Of a stretch of DNA of 64,000 nt, positions 43,010 through 52,450 are shown piece by piece. Every line of letters starts with the position of its first letter. Within the stretch, counting starts at the first letter, position 1. Source of the stretch: Neobacillus kokaensis (lineage in GTDB: Bacteria > Bacillota > Bacilli > Bacillales > Cytobacillaceae). The stretch lies in assembly GCF_014656545.1 (NCBI RefSeq), contig NZ_BNDS01000002.1, positions 114,877 through 178,876 of the forward strand, given 5' to 3'. The position numbers and the translations under genes were made by a program. The notes below the pieces were generated by a model. That model did no database searches. It was not told the DNA's origin and saw only the letters and a program-made list of their open reading frames with translations.

Positions 43010-43275
43010 AATATAAAAAAGCCCTCATCCCCCTGGACAGGGACGAGAGCTTGACTCGCGGTACCACCCTGATTATGAGCACAAAGTACTCATCTCTCAA
43101 TAAACCTTTAACGCAAGGCGTACGGCAGGTATTAGCTGCACTCCAGATTAGCTTTCTGTTGTCCTTCATCTAGAGCTTCTTTCAGCCTTGGAAGCTCCTC
43201 TCTTTTGCACTATGTGCGCAGATGGTCTACAACATACTTGATCCTTCAACATGTTTCACATATATTCTCTATGTC
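43010..43275 (-). ncRNA. T-box riboswitch leader of alaS
   Basis: The minus strand carries the T-box core AGGGTGGTACCGCG (43057-43070), followed by the terminator stem AGCTCTCGTCCC...GGGGATGAGGGCT and six or more T residues (43012-43052). Uncharged tRNA-Ala should bind through stem I and the CCA end and favour the antiterminator. I could not assign the specifier codon with confidence. The leader fills the gap between alaS and yrrI. Confidence 0.93.
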
Positions 43276-43277
43276 GA

Positions 43278-43306
43278 ATTATATCTACCAGTAAAACGTT
43301 TGTCAA
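43278..43306 (-). promoter_or_regulatory. Consensus sigma-A promoter of alaS
   Basis: TTGACA (43301-43306) and TATAAT (43278-43283) on the minus strand match consensus exactly with a 17-bp spacer. The -35 box abuts the yrrI stop codon. Confidence 0.85.
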
Positions 43307-44398
43307 TTATTCGCCGCCATTAGCCGGCTGTTCATTTCGCTTTACATCTATAAAGTGGTTTTTAGCATGAACAATCCCTACTTTTAAGACCGCCAAAACA
43401 GGGACCGCCAAAATCAGCCCTAGGATCCCGCCAATTTCTCCCCCCGCCGTTAGCGCAACCATAATCACTAACGGATGCATATGCAGGCTTTTGCCTACGA
43501 TAAACGGTGAAAGAATATTGCCTTCGAGGAACTGGAGCCCGAATACAATTACGATGGTGGTGATGACTAATTTCCCCGATGCAGCGGCAGCTATAATTAT
43601 AGCAGGGACCGCGCCAATAATTGGTCCAAAATAGGGAATGACATTTGTTACACCAATAATGAAGCCTAGAAGTAACGGATAATTAAGATGAAAGATCCAA
43701 AACAGCAGTGCAGAAATGCATCCAATAATCACGCAGACAAGCAGCTGCCCCCGAATATAACTGCCAAGTGATTTATCTACATCCTTCAAAAAAAGGGTAC
43801 CTTTTCTGCGCCATGATTTAGGGGTGATATACCATACCGCCCGTTTCAATAAAGGAAAATCCTTTAACATGTAAAATGCGATAAATGGGATAAGCATAAG
43901 AATTAATGCTGAATTTAAAAAATCCACTAATATGCTGACAATCGTCGACAGCAACGAATCCAGCTTTTCTTCAAAGGCATCAATGCCATCATTTACCCTC
44001 GTTTGCAGACCGTCCGGCCATTCTCTTGTATGGGATTGCAGCGCTCTAATCCATTCACGGTACTGCTCTGCGAACATTGGTGCACTTTCAGAAAGATCTT
44101 TTAATTGATCAATCATTGCGGGGATTCCTTTATAAAGAGCAATCCCAATGCCACCAAAGAAAATGATATAAATGAAAATAATAGCCAATCCGCGTTTCAG
44201 TCCTTTTTCATGGAGCTTTTCTACGATTGGATGAAGCAAATAGGTTATAAACCCAGCAATGACGAAGGGAGTGGCAATAATGGCGGCAACTTGTAAGATT
44301 GGCAGCCAGACCGAACGGATTTTTAGAAAGAAATAAATGACAATTAGTAAAAGAAGTAAGAAACCAATTCGATAATACCATTTCATACGAATATCCAA
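43307..44398 (-). CDS. yrrI: AI-2E family transporter YrrI
   Basis: A 363-residue membrane protein with about eight hydrophobic spans. The family pattern is seen in PFVIAGFITYLLHPIVEKL and in the C-terminal GFIIGVTNVIPYFGPIIGAVPA, with LEGNILSPFIVGKSLHMHPL. Such proteins export small molecules or act in cation/proton exchange; the name from autoinducer-2 export is not general. Upstream of alaS as in Bacillus. Confidence 0.9.
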   Translation of the reverse strand: MDIRMKWYYRIGFLLLLLIVIYFFLKIRSVWLPILQVAAIIATPFVIAGFITYLLHPIVEKLHEKGLKRGLAIIFIYIIFFGGIGIALYKGIPAMIDQLKDLSESAPMFAEQYREWIRALQSHTREWPDGLQTRVNDGIDAFEEKLDSLLSTIVSILVDFLNSALILMLIPFIAFYMLKDFPLLKRAVWYITPKSWRRKGTLFLKDVDKSLGSYIRGQLLVCVIIGCISALLFWIFHLNYPLLLGFIIGVTNVIPYFGPIIGAVPAIIIAAAASGKLVITTIVIVFGLQFLEGNILSPFIVGKSLHMHPLVIMVALTAGGEIGGILGLILAVPVLAVLKVGIVHAKNHFIDVKRNEQPANGGE

Positions 44399-44452
44399 GA
44401 CAATGCCCCCTTCCTGTTATTTTTTGAGACATTGCTTCGAAATATGTAAAAA

Positions 44453-44474
44453 TCCCCTTCATTGTTGAAGGGGA
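44453..44474 (-). terminator. Terminator of yrzQ
   Basis: TCCCCTTCA and TGAAGGGGA form a 9-bp stem with a 4-nt loop; TTTTTA follows on the minus strand. Confidence 0.8.
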
Positions 44475-44481
44475 CTGTTTA

Positions 44482-44616
44482 TTAGAATATTGTTCGCTTT
44501 ACTCTTTTTTGAATTCGTTTTATTTGCCGTCCTGACATCAAATTATTTCTTTGTGCCATATTATAGGCTGCCATTCCAGCTCCGAAAGCGATCATTGACG
44601 TTATCATTTTATTCAT
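44482..44616 (-). CDS. yrzQ: DUF3918 small protein YrzQ
   Basis: A 44-codon gene with AGAGGTGAG before the ATG. The peptide MNKMITSMIAFGAGMAAYNM then SGRQIKRIQKRVKRTIF matches the DUF3918 layout: a short hydrophobic helix and a basic C-terminus. In Bacillus it lies beside yrrI. Function unknown. Confidence 0.82.
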   Translation of the reverse strand: MNKMITSMIAFGAGMAAYNMAQRNNLMSGRQIKRIQKRVKRTIF

Positions 44617-44640
44617 TCGTCTCACCTCTTTAAATTTTGG

Positions 44641-44759
44641 TCCAGCTACAGCGCGTAGGGGCTCGAGGTTATAAGCGAATCCGTCATATGGTTAAAAACC
44701 CATCTTTCTGCCGGTAGGCTTATGCTTGTTGCTCCTGGGCATGGCGCTTGCGCTTTTCT
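44641..44759. repeat. Dispersed imperfect palindromic repeat between yrzQ and yrzR
   Basis: About 119 bp starting AGCTACAGCGCGTAGGGG and ending GGCGCTTGCGCTTTTCT, with internal complementarity (GGTTATAAGCGAATCC against the GGTAGGCTTATGC part). It resembles an intergenic repeat common in Bacillaceae. No coding potential seen. Confidence 0.6.
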
Positions 44760-44760
44760 A

Positions 44761-44952
44761 TTACAAGGTGTAACGACGCTCTTCTTCTTCAAACAAGTCA
44801 TCTAATGAGCTTAATGTTCCGTCCTCTTCGACTTGGTGGGTATTGATGATACCTTTGGCAACTGAAAGTTCGATAAAACAGTTCCAACAATAATATTGGT
44901 TAATGCCTATTTTTCCAATATCTTTGCTTGCACAATTGGGACACTTTAACAT
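44761..44952 (-). CDS. yrzR: Small zinc-ribbon protein YrzR
   Basis: A 63-residue protein. The start MLKCPNCASKDIGKIG follows GAGGTG; the longer frame overlaps yrrD. CPNC and CWNC (about residues 4-7 and 22-25) form a zinc ribbon; the tail is acidic (EEEERR). Function unknown. Confidence 0.8.
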   Translation of the reverse strand: MLKCPNCASKDIGKIGINQYYCWNCFIELSVAKGIINTHQVEEDGTLSSLDDLFEEEERRYTL

Positions 44953-44963
44953 GGAAAGACACC

Positions 44964-45434
44964 TCACGTTTGATTTACATCTACGATGATGGCATCCTTT
45001 CCGATCGTTAAGGGCTTTCCGGTTTCGATTACTTGCTTACCTTCCATGATGTCCGAAAAGAAGCCATCCGTGATTTCATACCCTACGATTGTGCCCAATT
45101 CCTCCTGGAAATATACATCTTTTAACATCCCTAACGTGTTGCCGCTCTTAGAAAGCATCATCATTCCTGCAAGGGAATGAACCGATGTATATTCTAAACT
45201 GTCGATCTGTTTTTCCAAAGCATTCTCATCCTCAATCATTACCCCATCCCAGCCGAAGGAGGTTACATTTTGAATGTCCAAAAAGCAGGATTGTTTGAAG
45301 AAAACGCCTTTTTTAACTAACAAGCCTTCCACGGTGCCAGCCGTAGAAAGAAACAAATCCGTGACTTCACCGATTTTTCTGCCGCTTTTTGTTTCAAAAA
45401 CAGGCTGCCCTTTTAATAAAGAGAATGTTCGCAA
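44964..45434 (-). CDS. yrrD: PRC-barrel domain protein YrrD
   Basis: A 156-residue protein with two PRC-barrel halves (LLKGQPVFETKSGRKIGEVTDLFL and LSKSGNTLGMLKDVYFQ). The start is the TTG at 45434, 6-7 nt after AAGGAGGTG; the open frame to 45473 runs into recD2. PRC-barrel proteins bind partners in RNA processing or photosynthetic complexes; no specific role here. Confidence 0.85.
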   Translation of the reverse strand: MRTFSLLKGQPVFETKSGRKIGEVTDLFLSTAGTVEGLLVKKGVFFKQSCFLDIQNVTSFGWDGVMIEDENALEKQIDSLEYTSVHSLAGMMMLSKSGNTLGMLKDVYFQEELGTIVGYEITDGFFSDIMEGKQVIETGKPLTIGKDAIIVDVNQT

Positions 45435-45465
45435 AGAGTGACACCTCCTTCGAACATACTTAGTT

Positions 45466-47880
45466 TTAGTCATTGTTCATAAAATCATAAGGTGAAACGT
45501 TTTCCATCCCAATCATTGGATTGACCAACATTAATTCTTCCTCTAATGACATTTCTGCGGTCAGATTTTCGGCTTGTTCAATTTTTCCCGCAGTTAATGG
45601 TATCGATTCCTGCAGCTTTTCACATAAGGTGGTTAATCGCTTCGATTCATCTGCCCTATCAACACCCATCTTGAGTGCGTCCGGTTCACCACATAAAATT
45701 AATGACTGTTTACTTCTTGTTATAGCCGTATAAATGAGATTTCTTTGCAGCATCCGGTAATAACTTCTTGAAATAGGCAAAATAACAATCGGAAATTCGC
45801 TGCCTTGCGATTTATGTACTGAGCAGCAATAAGCATGTGTGATTTGATTCAAATCCTGCCTCGTATATTCCACTTCATTTCCCTCATAGGAAATATAAAT
45901 CATATCCTGTTTTTCCGTATTTTCCTTTGCATAGATAATGGAAATAATTTCGCCGATATCCCCATTAAAGACATTGTTCTCAGGCTGGTTTACGAGCTGA
46001 AGCACCTTATCGCCAATCCGGTATTTTACATCGCCAAAGGCAATTTCTTTCCGTTTGCCGTCAGGATTTGGATTGAAGATTTCCTGCAACAATACATTTA
46101 ACCGATCAATTCCGGCGGGACCGCGGTACATTGGGGCAAGCACTTGAATCTCTTTAGCCGTATACCCTTTGCTTTTTGCATTGAGTGCAACCTTTTCCAC
46201 TACTTGCGCCACTTGCGCTGTAGAACATTTTATAAACGAGCGGTCCGCTTGCTTTATGGTAACATCAGCAGGAAGCCGTCCCTTCTTGATTTCGTGAGCA
46301 AGCTCAATAATTGAAGACCCTTCTGCTTGACGGTAAATATCCGTCAGCTTTACAGTAGGAATCCGCTCAGATTGAAGCAAATCTTTTAAAACCTGCCCTG
46401 GACCTACTGATGGAAGCTGGTCCTCGTCTCCAACCAGGATTACTTGAATATTCTCAGGCAAGGCCTTAAACAATTGATTGGCTAGCCAAATATCAAGCAT
46501 GGAGGTCTCATCAACAATCAAAATCTTTCCTTCTAAAGGACTTGCATCATCTCGGTCAAAACCCTCTCCCCCGTTAAAGCCTAGCAGCCGGTGAATAGTG
46601 ACCGCGGGCAGCCCGGTCGACTCACTCATTCTTTTAGCCGCTCGTCCAGTGGGCGCTGCCAGCAAAAACGGAAACGGCTCATCTTTTTTATGATAGTCTT
46701 TTATCTCTAATGAACAGCCGTGCAATTCCCCGTAAAGTTCAACAATCCCTTTGATGACGGTAGTTTTCCCAGTTCCTGGACCGCCGGTTAAAATCATCAT
46801 TGGTGACATAAGGGCTGTTTGAATTGCATCCCTTTGAGTTGGTGCATATTGAACTCCAAGCCGCTCTTCCAGGCTTCCTAATGCTAGTAAGAATTCAGAT
46901 TCCGGGAATTGATCTTTATATTCCGTCTGCTTCAAAATCCGCTGAATACTTGTCACAAGTCCTTTTTCCGCGAAAAATAAAGACGGTAAATATATGCGCT
47001 TTTCTTCACCAATGATTTTTCCCTCTTCTTCTAGCTTTACAATTTCATTTGAAATATCCATAAAATCAATTTGGTCACGCTTATTTTCTTCAAGGAGAGC
47101 CTGCACCCGTTCAAGCAAATCCTGAGCATGCATATAAACATGTCCTGTTTGCATACATTCATTTTCTAACATATACAAACAGCCCGCTTTAATTCGGTCT
47201 GGATGGTTTCCGGACATTCCCAGCTGGTAACCAAGTTCATCGGCCCGGCCAAAGCCAATCCCTTCAACATCCTCAACAAGCTTATATGGATTTTGTTGAA
47301 TAGTGTTTAAGGTCTCCTCTTTATATGCTTGATATATTCGCATCGACAGCTGCGGGCCAAAGCCGTACTGATTGAGGGCTATCAATATTTGTTCTAGGCC
47401 TTGATACTCCATCAATGTATCATATAATTGTTTTGCTTTATCAGGAGGGAGCTTTGGAACCGAATCGAGCAGCGAGGGCTGGTTAAGAATTTTGGAGATC
47501 GCGTCTTCCCCTAATGTGTCGACGATATTTTCCGCCGTTTTCTTCCCAATCCCTTTAAACATTTCCCCGGATAAATAGGCAATAATACCTTGCTTTGACT
47601 GCGGCATATCCTTACGATAGTGATTGGCTTGGAATTGAAGTCCAAACTTGGGATGGTCCTTAAATTCACCGTAAAAAATATATGTTTCTTGTTCGTAAAC
47701 TTTCGGAAAATAGCCAGTAATCACTGCCTCTTTGTCATCATACTCATGATTGGTTTCATCAACGCGGATTCGTAAAACGGTATAAAGGTTCTGTTCATTA
47801 TGAAAAATAGTAACGATTGGTCTTCCCTTAATAAACCGGCCTTGATCCCCAAATAAATCAAGTGATTCTTGATTAGCCAT
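45466..47880 (-). CDS. recD2: ATP-dependent 5'-3' DNA helicase RecD2
   Basis: An 804-residue SF1B helicase. The N-terminal extension has helix-hairpin-helix repeats (FKGIGKKTAENIVDTLGEDAI; VEGIGFGRADELG). The helicase core has Walker A GGPGTGKTTVIKG, DETSMLD (II), VGDEDQLPSVGPG (III) and the C-terminal SH3-like part then AYCCSVHKSQGSEFP and YTAITRSK (VI). Without RecBC it helps DNA repair and fork progress. The start MANQESLDLFG follows GGGAGGG. Confidence 0.95.
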   Translation of the reverse strand: MANQESLDLFGDQGRFIKGRPIVTIFHNEQNLYTVLRIRVDETNHEYDDKEAVITGYFPKVYEQETYIFYGEFKDHPKFGLQFQANHYRKDMPQSKQGIIAYLSGEMFKGIGKKTAENIVDTLGEDAISKILNQPSLLDSVPKLPPDKAKQLYDTLMEYQGLEQILIALNQYGFGPQLSMRIYQAYKEETLNTIQQNPYKLVEDVEGIGFGRADELGYQLGMSGNHPDRIKAGCLYMLENECMQTGHVYMHAQDLLERVQALLEENKRDQIDFMDISNEIVKLEEEGKIIGEEKRIYLPSLFFAEKGLVTSIQRILKQTEYKDQFPESEFLLALGSLEERLGVQYAPTQRDAIQTALMSPMMILTGGPGTGKTTVIKGIVELYGELHGCSLEIKDYHKKDEPFPFLLAAPTGRAAKRMSESTGLPAVTIHRLLGFNGGEGFDRDDASPLEGKILIVDETSMLDIWLANQLFKALPENIQVILVGDEDQLPSVGPGQVLKDLLQSERIPTVKLTDIYRQAEGSSIIELAHEIKKGRLPADVTIKQADRSFIKCSTAQVAQVVEKVALNAKSKGYTAKEIQVLAPMYRGPAGIDRLNVLLQEIFNPNPDGKRKEIAFGDVKYRIGDKVLQLVNQPENNVFNGDIGEIISIIYAKENTEKQDMIYISYEGNEVEYTRQDLNQITHAYCCSVHKSQGSEFPIVILPISRSYYRMLQRNLIYTAITRSKQSLILCGEPDALKMGVDRADESKRLTTLCEKLQESIPLTAGKIEQAENLTAEMSLEEELMLVNPMIGMENVSPYDFMNND

Positions 47881-47913
47881 GCTGCTCCCTCCCTTCACTA
47901 CAATTTGTTATTA

Positions 47914-48564
47914 TCAGGCTTGTTCGATAATTTTTTTAGCATGACCGGCTAATAGATGGTCCGGCTGGATTTCCAGCGCTTTATTGAACATGCTGATTGC
48001 TTTATCGCCGTCTTCTTTAAAAGCATAGGAAACACCTAAGTTATAGTAGGCATCGGAATGGTTCGGATCCAGTTCAATACATTTTTCAAATTGTGCCATG
48101 GCTTCGTCAATAAATTGCTCCTGCGCAAGGCATAGTCCATATTGAAAGCGGGCCTCTGCGTCAATTTCATTAAGTTCCACCGCTCTTTGTAAATACGGCA
48201 GGGCCAATTTGCCTTGATTTAATTGAATGAGTGAAAGCCCAAGCATAAAGTAATTATCGCTTGATTCCAGTCCTTTTTTTATTGCCAGCTCAAACATTTT
48301 CTTGGCTTCGTCGAATTGTTCATTATTAAAGAAAAGGCCGCCCGCACTATAATACGCTGCTGGTGTATCTTCATCCAGCTCGATTGCTTTTTGGAAAAAT
48401 TTCAACGCCTTTTCATTCTCATCTAAAGCAGATAGCACATTGCCGAAATTTATGTACCCGATTGGATCGTTAGGTTTTTCATTAATCGCCTCATTAAAGG
48501 CTTTTGCGGCCTCTTCTAAGTTCCCGTCTTGCATATATTGTACACCTAATTGGTTTTTGTCCAC
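47914..48564 (-). CDS. yrrB: TPR repeat protein YrrB
   Basis: A 216-residue protein made almost only of about six 34-residue TPR units (for example PIGYINFGNVLSALDENEKA and SDAYYNLGVSYAFKEDGDKA). TPRs mediate protein-protein contact. In Bacillus it lies directly downstream of mnmA; here the amino acid catabolic module lies between them. B. subtilis YrrB. Confidence 0.9.
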   Translation of the reverse strand: MDKNQLGVQYMQDGNLEEAAKAFNEAINEKPNDPIGYINFGNVLSALDENEKALKFFQKAIELDEDTPAAYYSAGGLFFNNEQFDEAKKMFELAIKKGLESSDNYFMLGLSLIQLNQGKLALPYLQRAVELNEIDAEARFQYGLCLAQEQFIDEAMAQFEKCIELDPNHSDAYYNLGVSYAFKEDGDKAISMFNKALEIQPDHLLAGHAKKIIEQA

Positions 48565-48647
48565 TGTGTTTCAACTCCATTCTACATGGAAGTATATCAT
48601 ATTTCGCTGTTTTTATGGAAAGCTGGTCACTCTTTTCCATTACAAAA

Positions 48648-48668
48648 AGCCAGGCGTTTTACCCGGCT
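48648..48668 (-). terminator. Terminator after the amino acid permease gene
   Basis: AGCCGGG and CCTGGCT pair (one G.U) around a short loop; TTTTTG follows on the minus strand. Confidence 0.7.
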
Positions 48669-48678
48669 TCCGTCCCCT

Positions 48679-50055
48679 TTATACTGCACTCTTGTTCTCG
48701 TTCATCGTATCTAAGTCCATTTCCTTTTTAAATTTAACGAAGGAAATCGCAATTAAAGAAGCAAAGACAAACAGACAGGTTATAATACTGACACGATTTT
48801 GTCCATCAAGCACAAAAGCGATTAGAATAATGATTAAAAATACTAAAGTAGCTCCGGAAATATACGGAAAGCCCCATACTTTAAAACTCGGTTTTTTCGT
48901 ATAAGTAGGACGAAGCTTTATGTGGGCTGAACAAATGCCGGTCCAAACTAATGAAACAACAAATCCTGGCACAGCCATAAGAATTGTAAACACCTGATCC
49001 TGTGCAAAAAAGGCAACCATAGACCCGGCAGTCAGGACAATCGCTGTTAACAATAAACTAGCGATTGGAACGCCTTCTTTTGAGACATAGGAGAAGGACT
49101 TCGGAGCTTCACCCTCTGTGGCTAAAGAATAGAGCATCCTTGTACTCCCATAAATTCCCGAGTTCGCCGCTGATAAAACAGCGGTAATTAAGATAAAATT
49201 CATAAGATGTGCAGCACCCTGAAAGCCGACCATGGATAACACCTGAACAAACGGGCTAGCTTGCCCGCTAAGTTGATTCCAAGGAATTAAACCGCAAATA
49301 ATCACGATTGGCAATGTATAAAACAGGACAATTCTCAAAATAAAGCTTTTGATGACTTTAGGCAAAATCTTTTCTGCATTTTCGGTTTCCGTAATCGTGA
49401 CCCCAATTAATTCAGACCCCCCATAGGAAAACATGACGATCAATAGTGCAGGAAAAATTGACATCCAGCCATTCGGAAAAATTCCGCCGTGATTCGTATA
49501 GTTTTGCAGATAACTTGCTTTTTCAGTTGGTATTATGCCAAAAAGAATGCAGGCACCTAGAACGATAAATACCATGATCATGATAATTTTAATACCTGCA
49601 AACCAAAATTCAAATTCACCGTAATTCTTCACATTCATTAAATTAATACCAAGTACAAAAGCTGTACATCCTAAGCTTAGCACCCATAGCGGAATATCCG
49701 GCAGCCAATACTGCAGGAAACTGCCGGCGACAACAACCTCAATTACACAAACCGACAGCCACATAAAACAATACATCCAGCCCATCACAAATGAGGCCCT
49801 TCTTCCGAATGCTTTGCCAACAAATCCTTTAATATTCGTGTTCGGATAAGCGCTCGCCATTTCAGCGATTGCTCCCATCACAACAAGAAGAAATAATCCT
49901 GCTACTACATAGGAGAAAATGACGCCCGGTCCGGCAATCGAAACCGTTTCAGCACTTCCTTTAAAAATCCCGGTGCCGATTGCTCCTCCCATTGCCATTA
50001 AACTAATATGCCGCGGCAGCAGCCTTTTTTGCAGTCGTGCATTATTTGAATTCAT
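48679..50055 (-). CDS. Amino acid permease (AAT/APC family)
   Basis: A 458-residue transporter with about 12 hydrophobic spans. The family opening is RHISLMAMGGAIGTGIFKGSA, followed by IAEMASAYPNTN and FSYGGSELIGVTITETEN. AAT members import single amino acids, including aromatic ones (PheP, AroP). It lies 67 bp after the E2 gene with no clear terminator between, so it may import the substrate of the dehydrogenase module; phenylalanine is inferred. Confidence 0.87.
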   Translation of the reverse strand: MNSNNARLQKRLLPRHISLMAMGGAIGTGIFKGSAETVSIAGPGVIFSYVVAGLFLLVVMGAIAEMASAYPNTNIKGFVGKAFGRRASFVMGWMYCFMWLSVCVIEVVVAGSFLQYWLPDIPLWVLSLGCTAFVLGINLMNVKNYGEFEFWFAGIKIIMIMVFIVLGACILFGIIPTEKASYLQNYTNHGGIFPNGWMSIFPALLIVMFSYGGSELIGVTITETENAEKILPKVIKSFILRIVLFYTLPIVIICGLIPWNQLSGQASPFVQVLSMVGFQGAAHLMNFILITAVLSAANSGIYGSTRMLYSLATEGEAPKSFSYVSKEGVPIASLLLTAIVLTAGSMVAFFAQDQVFTILMAVPGFVVSLVWTGICSAHIKLRPTYTKKPSFKVWGFPYISGATLVFLIIILIAFVLDGQNRVSIITCLFVFASLIAISFVKFKKEMDLDTMNENKSAV

Positions 50056-50122
50056 GATTAAATCCACCCACATTTCTAAGCTTCAAGTATTGTAAAGAAG
50101 AGTTTTTCGATTACTGCTCAAG

Positions 50123-51421
50123 TTAAGCTAATTCAATTGGCCATAGCTTTGGGTTTTCGATCAGCTGTTTAAAGCGGTTAGTAAAAGCAACGGCTGTAGC
50201 TCCATCGGTCACGCGATGATCAAACGACATAGACATATTCATCATCGAACGGATTCGTATCTCATCGTTTTCCATGACAACAGGCATTTTCTTTGTTTTA
50301 TGGAAAGCGATTAATCCTGTTTCAGGATAATTAATGATCGGGGTTGCTCCAATACTGCCTAATGGACCGACATTGCTGATGGTAAAGGTACCGTTTCTCA
50401 TTTCAGCCGGCTCTAATCTGCCCTCTTGCGCTTTTTTCGTTAAGATTTTAAGCTGGTCATGAATTTGGCGGACCGATAACCGGTCTGCATGGTGGATTAC
50501 CGGAACAATTAAACCGTCTTCTGTATCGGTTGCAATGCCGATATTGTATTCCTTCTCCAAATAAATCACTTCATTTTCCTCATCAAGCTTTGCATTAAAA
50601 ATAGGGTACTGCTTTAGTGATAATGTAATCGCTTTAATAAAGAAGGCGGCGGCTGATATATTGACATTCATTTCTTTTAACTCATTACGATAAGCTAACA
50701 GCTCCGTTAAATCAGCTTCTTCAAAATGTGTTACATGTGGAATCGTAAAAATAGACTGAGTCATCTTTTTCGCAATTTGCTTACGGCGTCCTCTAAAAGG
50801 AATGACTTCGGGCTTTTGATGATCTTGCTGCAGCTCGTTTCTTCCCTTTCTTGTCCGGCGCTCATGTTCAGGTTCTGTCTGCCCTGGTGAACCATTGGTG
50901 AAGGCTTGCGGCGATCCCTCTGGGGACTGAGCATAATCTCGTTTTTTTACATAATCGTATACATCTTTTACCGTGATTCGACCGTGTGGACCAGTACCAA
51001 TAATTTCCTCAATGTTTACAGAAAATTCTCGGGCAATTTTTCTTGTATAAGGTGCCGCTATAATAAATCTTTTTTTCCCTATTATCGTTTTGGGTTCTAT
51101 TTGCTCCAGCTCTAGGCTCCCCTGTTGGAAAATCGTTTCATTAACGGTTTCAACTGTTTCCAAAACTGGTTCTGCTGCATTACCTTCCTTGGTCTCAAGG
51201 ACAAGCAATGTTGTTCCGACAGACACCATGCTGCCATGATTCACCACAATATCCTTAACTTTACCTGAAACAGGGGAAGGGAGCTCTGCTACCATTTTGT
51301 CTGTTTGTACTTCCACAAGCGGCTGGTCAACCTGTACCACATCGCCAACTTTGACAAAATATTGAATAATCTCTCCTTCTGTCATCCCTTCACCAATATC
51401 ATGCAATTTTACTTCAACCAT
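50123..51421 (-). CDS. 2-oxo acid dehydrogenase E2 (dihydrolipoamide acyltransferase)
   Basis: A 432-residue E2. The lipoyl domain carries the modified lysine in VQTDKMVAELPSPVSG (near residue 43), a peripheral subunit-binding domain follows (APYTRKIAREFSVNIEEIIGTG) and the catalytic domain ends with MSFDHRVTDGATAV. Only one lipoyl domain is present. It is most like branched-chain E2 (BkdB). It moves the acyl group from E1 to CoA. No E3 gene lies here, so Lpd must come from elsewhere. Confidence 0.92.
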   Translation of the reverse strand: MVEVKLHDIGEGMTEGEIIQYFVKVGDVVQVDQPLVEVQTDKMVAELPSPVSGKVKDIVVNHGSMVSVGTTLLVLETKEGNAAEPVLETVETVNETIFQQGSLELEQIEPKTIIGKKRFIIAAPYTRKIAREFSVNIEEIIGTGPHGRITVKDVYDYVKKRDYAQSPEGSPQAFTNGSPGQTEPEHERRTRKGRNELQQDHQKPEVIPFRGRRKQIAKKMTQSIFTIPHVTHFEEADLTELLAYRNELKEMNVNISAAAFFIKAITLSLKQYPIFNAKLDEENEVIYLEKEYNIGIATDTEDGLIVPVIHHADRLSVRQIHDQLKILTKKAQEGRLEPAEMRNGTFTISNVGPLGSIGATPIINYPETGLIAFHKTKKMPVVMENDEIRIRSMMNMSMSFDHRVTDGATAVAFTNRFKQLIENPKLWPIELA

Positions 51422-51433
51422 CTATCTTCCCTC

Positions 51434-52450
51434 CTAAAAATTCACCACTTTTTCAATTGCCTTTAAGACCCGCTGCGGTGTTGGAAGATAATGGTCCTCT
51501 AAAGCAAAAAGCGGAACTGGAACATCAAAACCTGTTACTCTTTCAATAGGAGATTTCATATACAAAAAGGAAGTATCATTAATAATCGACACAATATCAT
51601 TACCCAACCCGCCAGTTTGATGTGCCTCATGAACGATCACCGCACGGCCTGTTTTTTGAACAGATTCAGCGATAATATCTTTATCAATCGGATATAAGGT
51701 CCTTAGATCAATTACATCACAGTTGATTCCCTGAGTTTTTGCCTGCTCTGCTGCCTTCATTGTTACCGGAACCATCGCGCCCCAGGCAATTAAGGTCACA
51801 TCGCTGCCATCCAGGAGCTTCTTCCCTTTTCCGATTTCAACCGTATATTTCCCTTCTGGAACCTCTTCCCTGCTCGCTCGGTATATTCTCATCGACTCTA
51901 AAAACAATACCGGATCCGGGTCTTCAATCGCCGCTATCATTAGTCCCTTTGCATCATAAGCAGATGAAGGGCAGACAACCTTAATTCCCGGCATATGTGT
52001 AAATAATGCCTCGACACTGTCTGAATGTACTTCTGGTGCTCTAATACCAGCACCATATGGAGCGCGGATTACCATTGGAACACTGTATTTCCCCATTGTC
52101 CGCATCCGTATGCGTGAAACATGGGTCATAATCTGCTCATAAGCGGGATAAATAAACCCTAAAAATTGTATCTCCGCAACCGGTTTAAAGCCATTTACCG
52201 CCATGCCTATGGATGCCCCGATAATGCCGGCCTCACTTAGCGGCGTGTCGATAATCCTGTCTTCTCCAAATTGTTCATATAAGCCTTCCGTAGCACGGAA
52301 CACACCACCATTTTTTCCAACATCTTCTCCTAAAACGAGAACACGCTCATCCTCCTGGAGCATCGTCCGTAACCCATCTGTTATCGCTTGAATCATTGTT
52401 AATTGGATGGTTTTCGTGGAACGTTTTACTACTGCTCTCTCCATGACCAT
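51434..52450 (-). CDS. 2-oxo acid dehydrogenase E1 component, beta subunit
   Basis: A 338-residue transketolase-like beta subunit. The start follows GGGAGGG, giving MVMERAVVKRSTKTIQLTM; ATG overlaps the E1-alpha stop as TAATG. Motifs include VLVLGEDVGKNGGVF (about 45-59), DTPLSEAGIIG and YGAGIRAPEVHSDSVEALF. It forms the active-site partner of E1-alpha and binds thiamine diphosphate at the interface. Confidence 0.92.
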   Translation of the reverse strand: MVMERAVVKRSTKTIQLTMIQAITDGLRTMLQEDERVLVLGEDVGKNGGVFRATEGLYEQFGEDRIIDTPLSEAGIIGASIGMAVNGFKPVAEIQFLGFIYPAYEQIMTHVSRIRMRTMGKYSVPMVIRAPYGAGIRAPEVHSDSVEALFTHMPGIKVVCPSSAYDAKGLMIAAIEDPDPVLFLESMRIYRASREEVPEGKYTVEIGKGKKLLDGSDVTLIAWGAMVPVTMKAAEQAKTQGINCDVIDLRTLYPIDKDIIAESVQKTGRAVIVHEAHQTGGLGNDIVSIINDTSFLYMKSPIERVTGFDVPVPLFALEDHYLPTPQRVLKAIEKVVNF

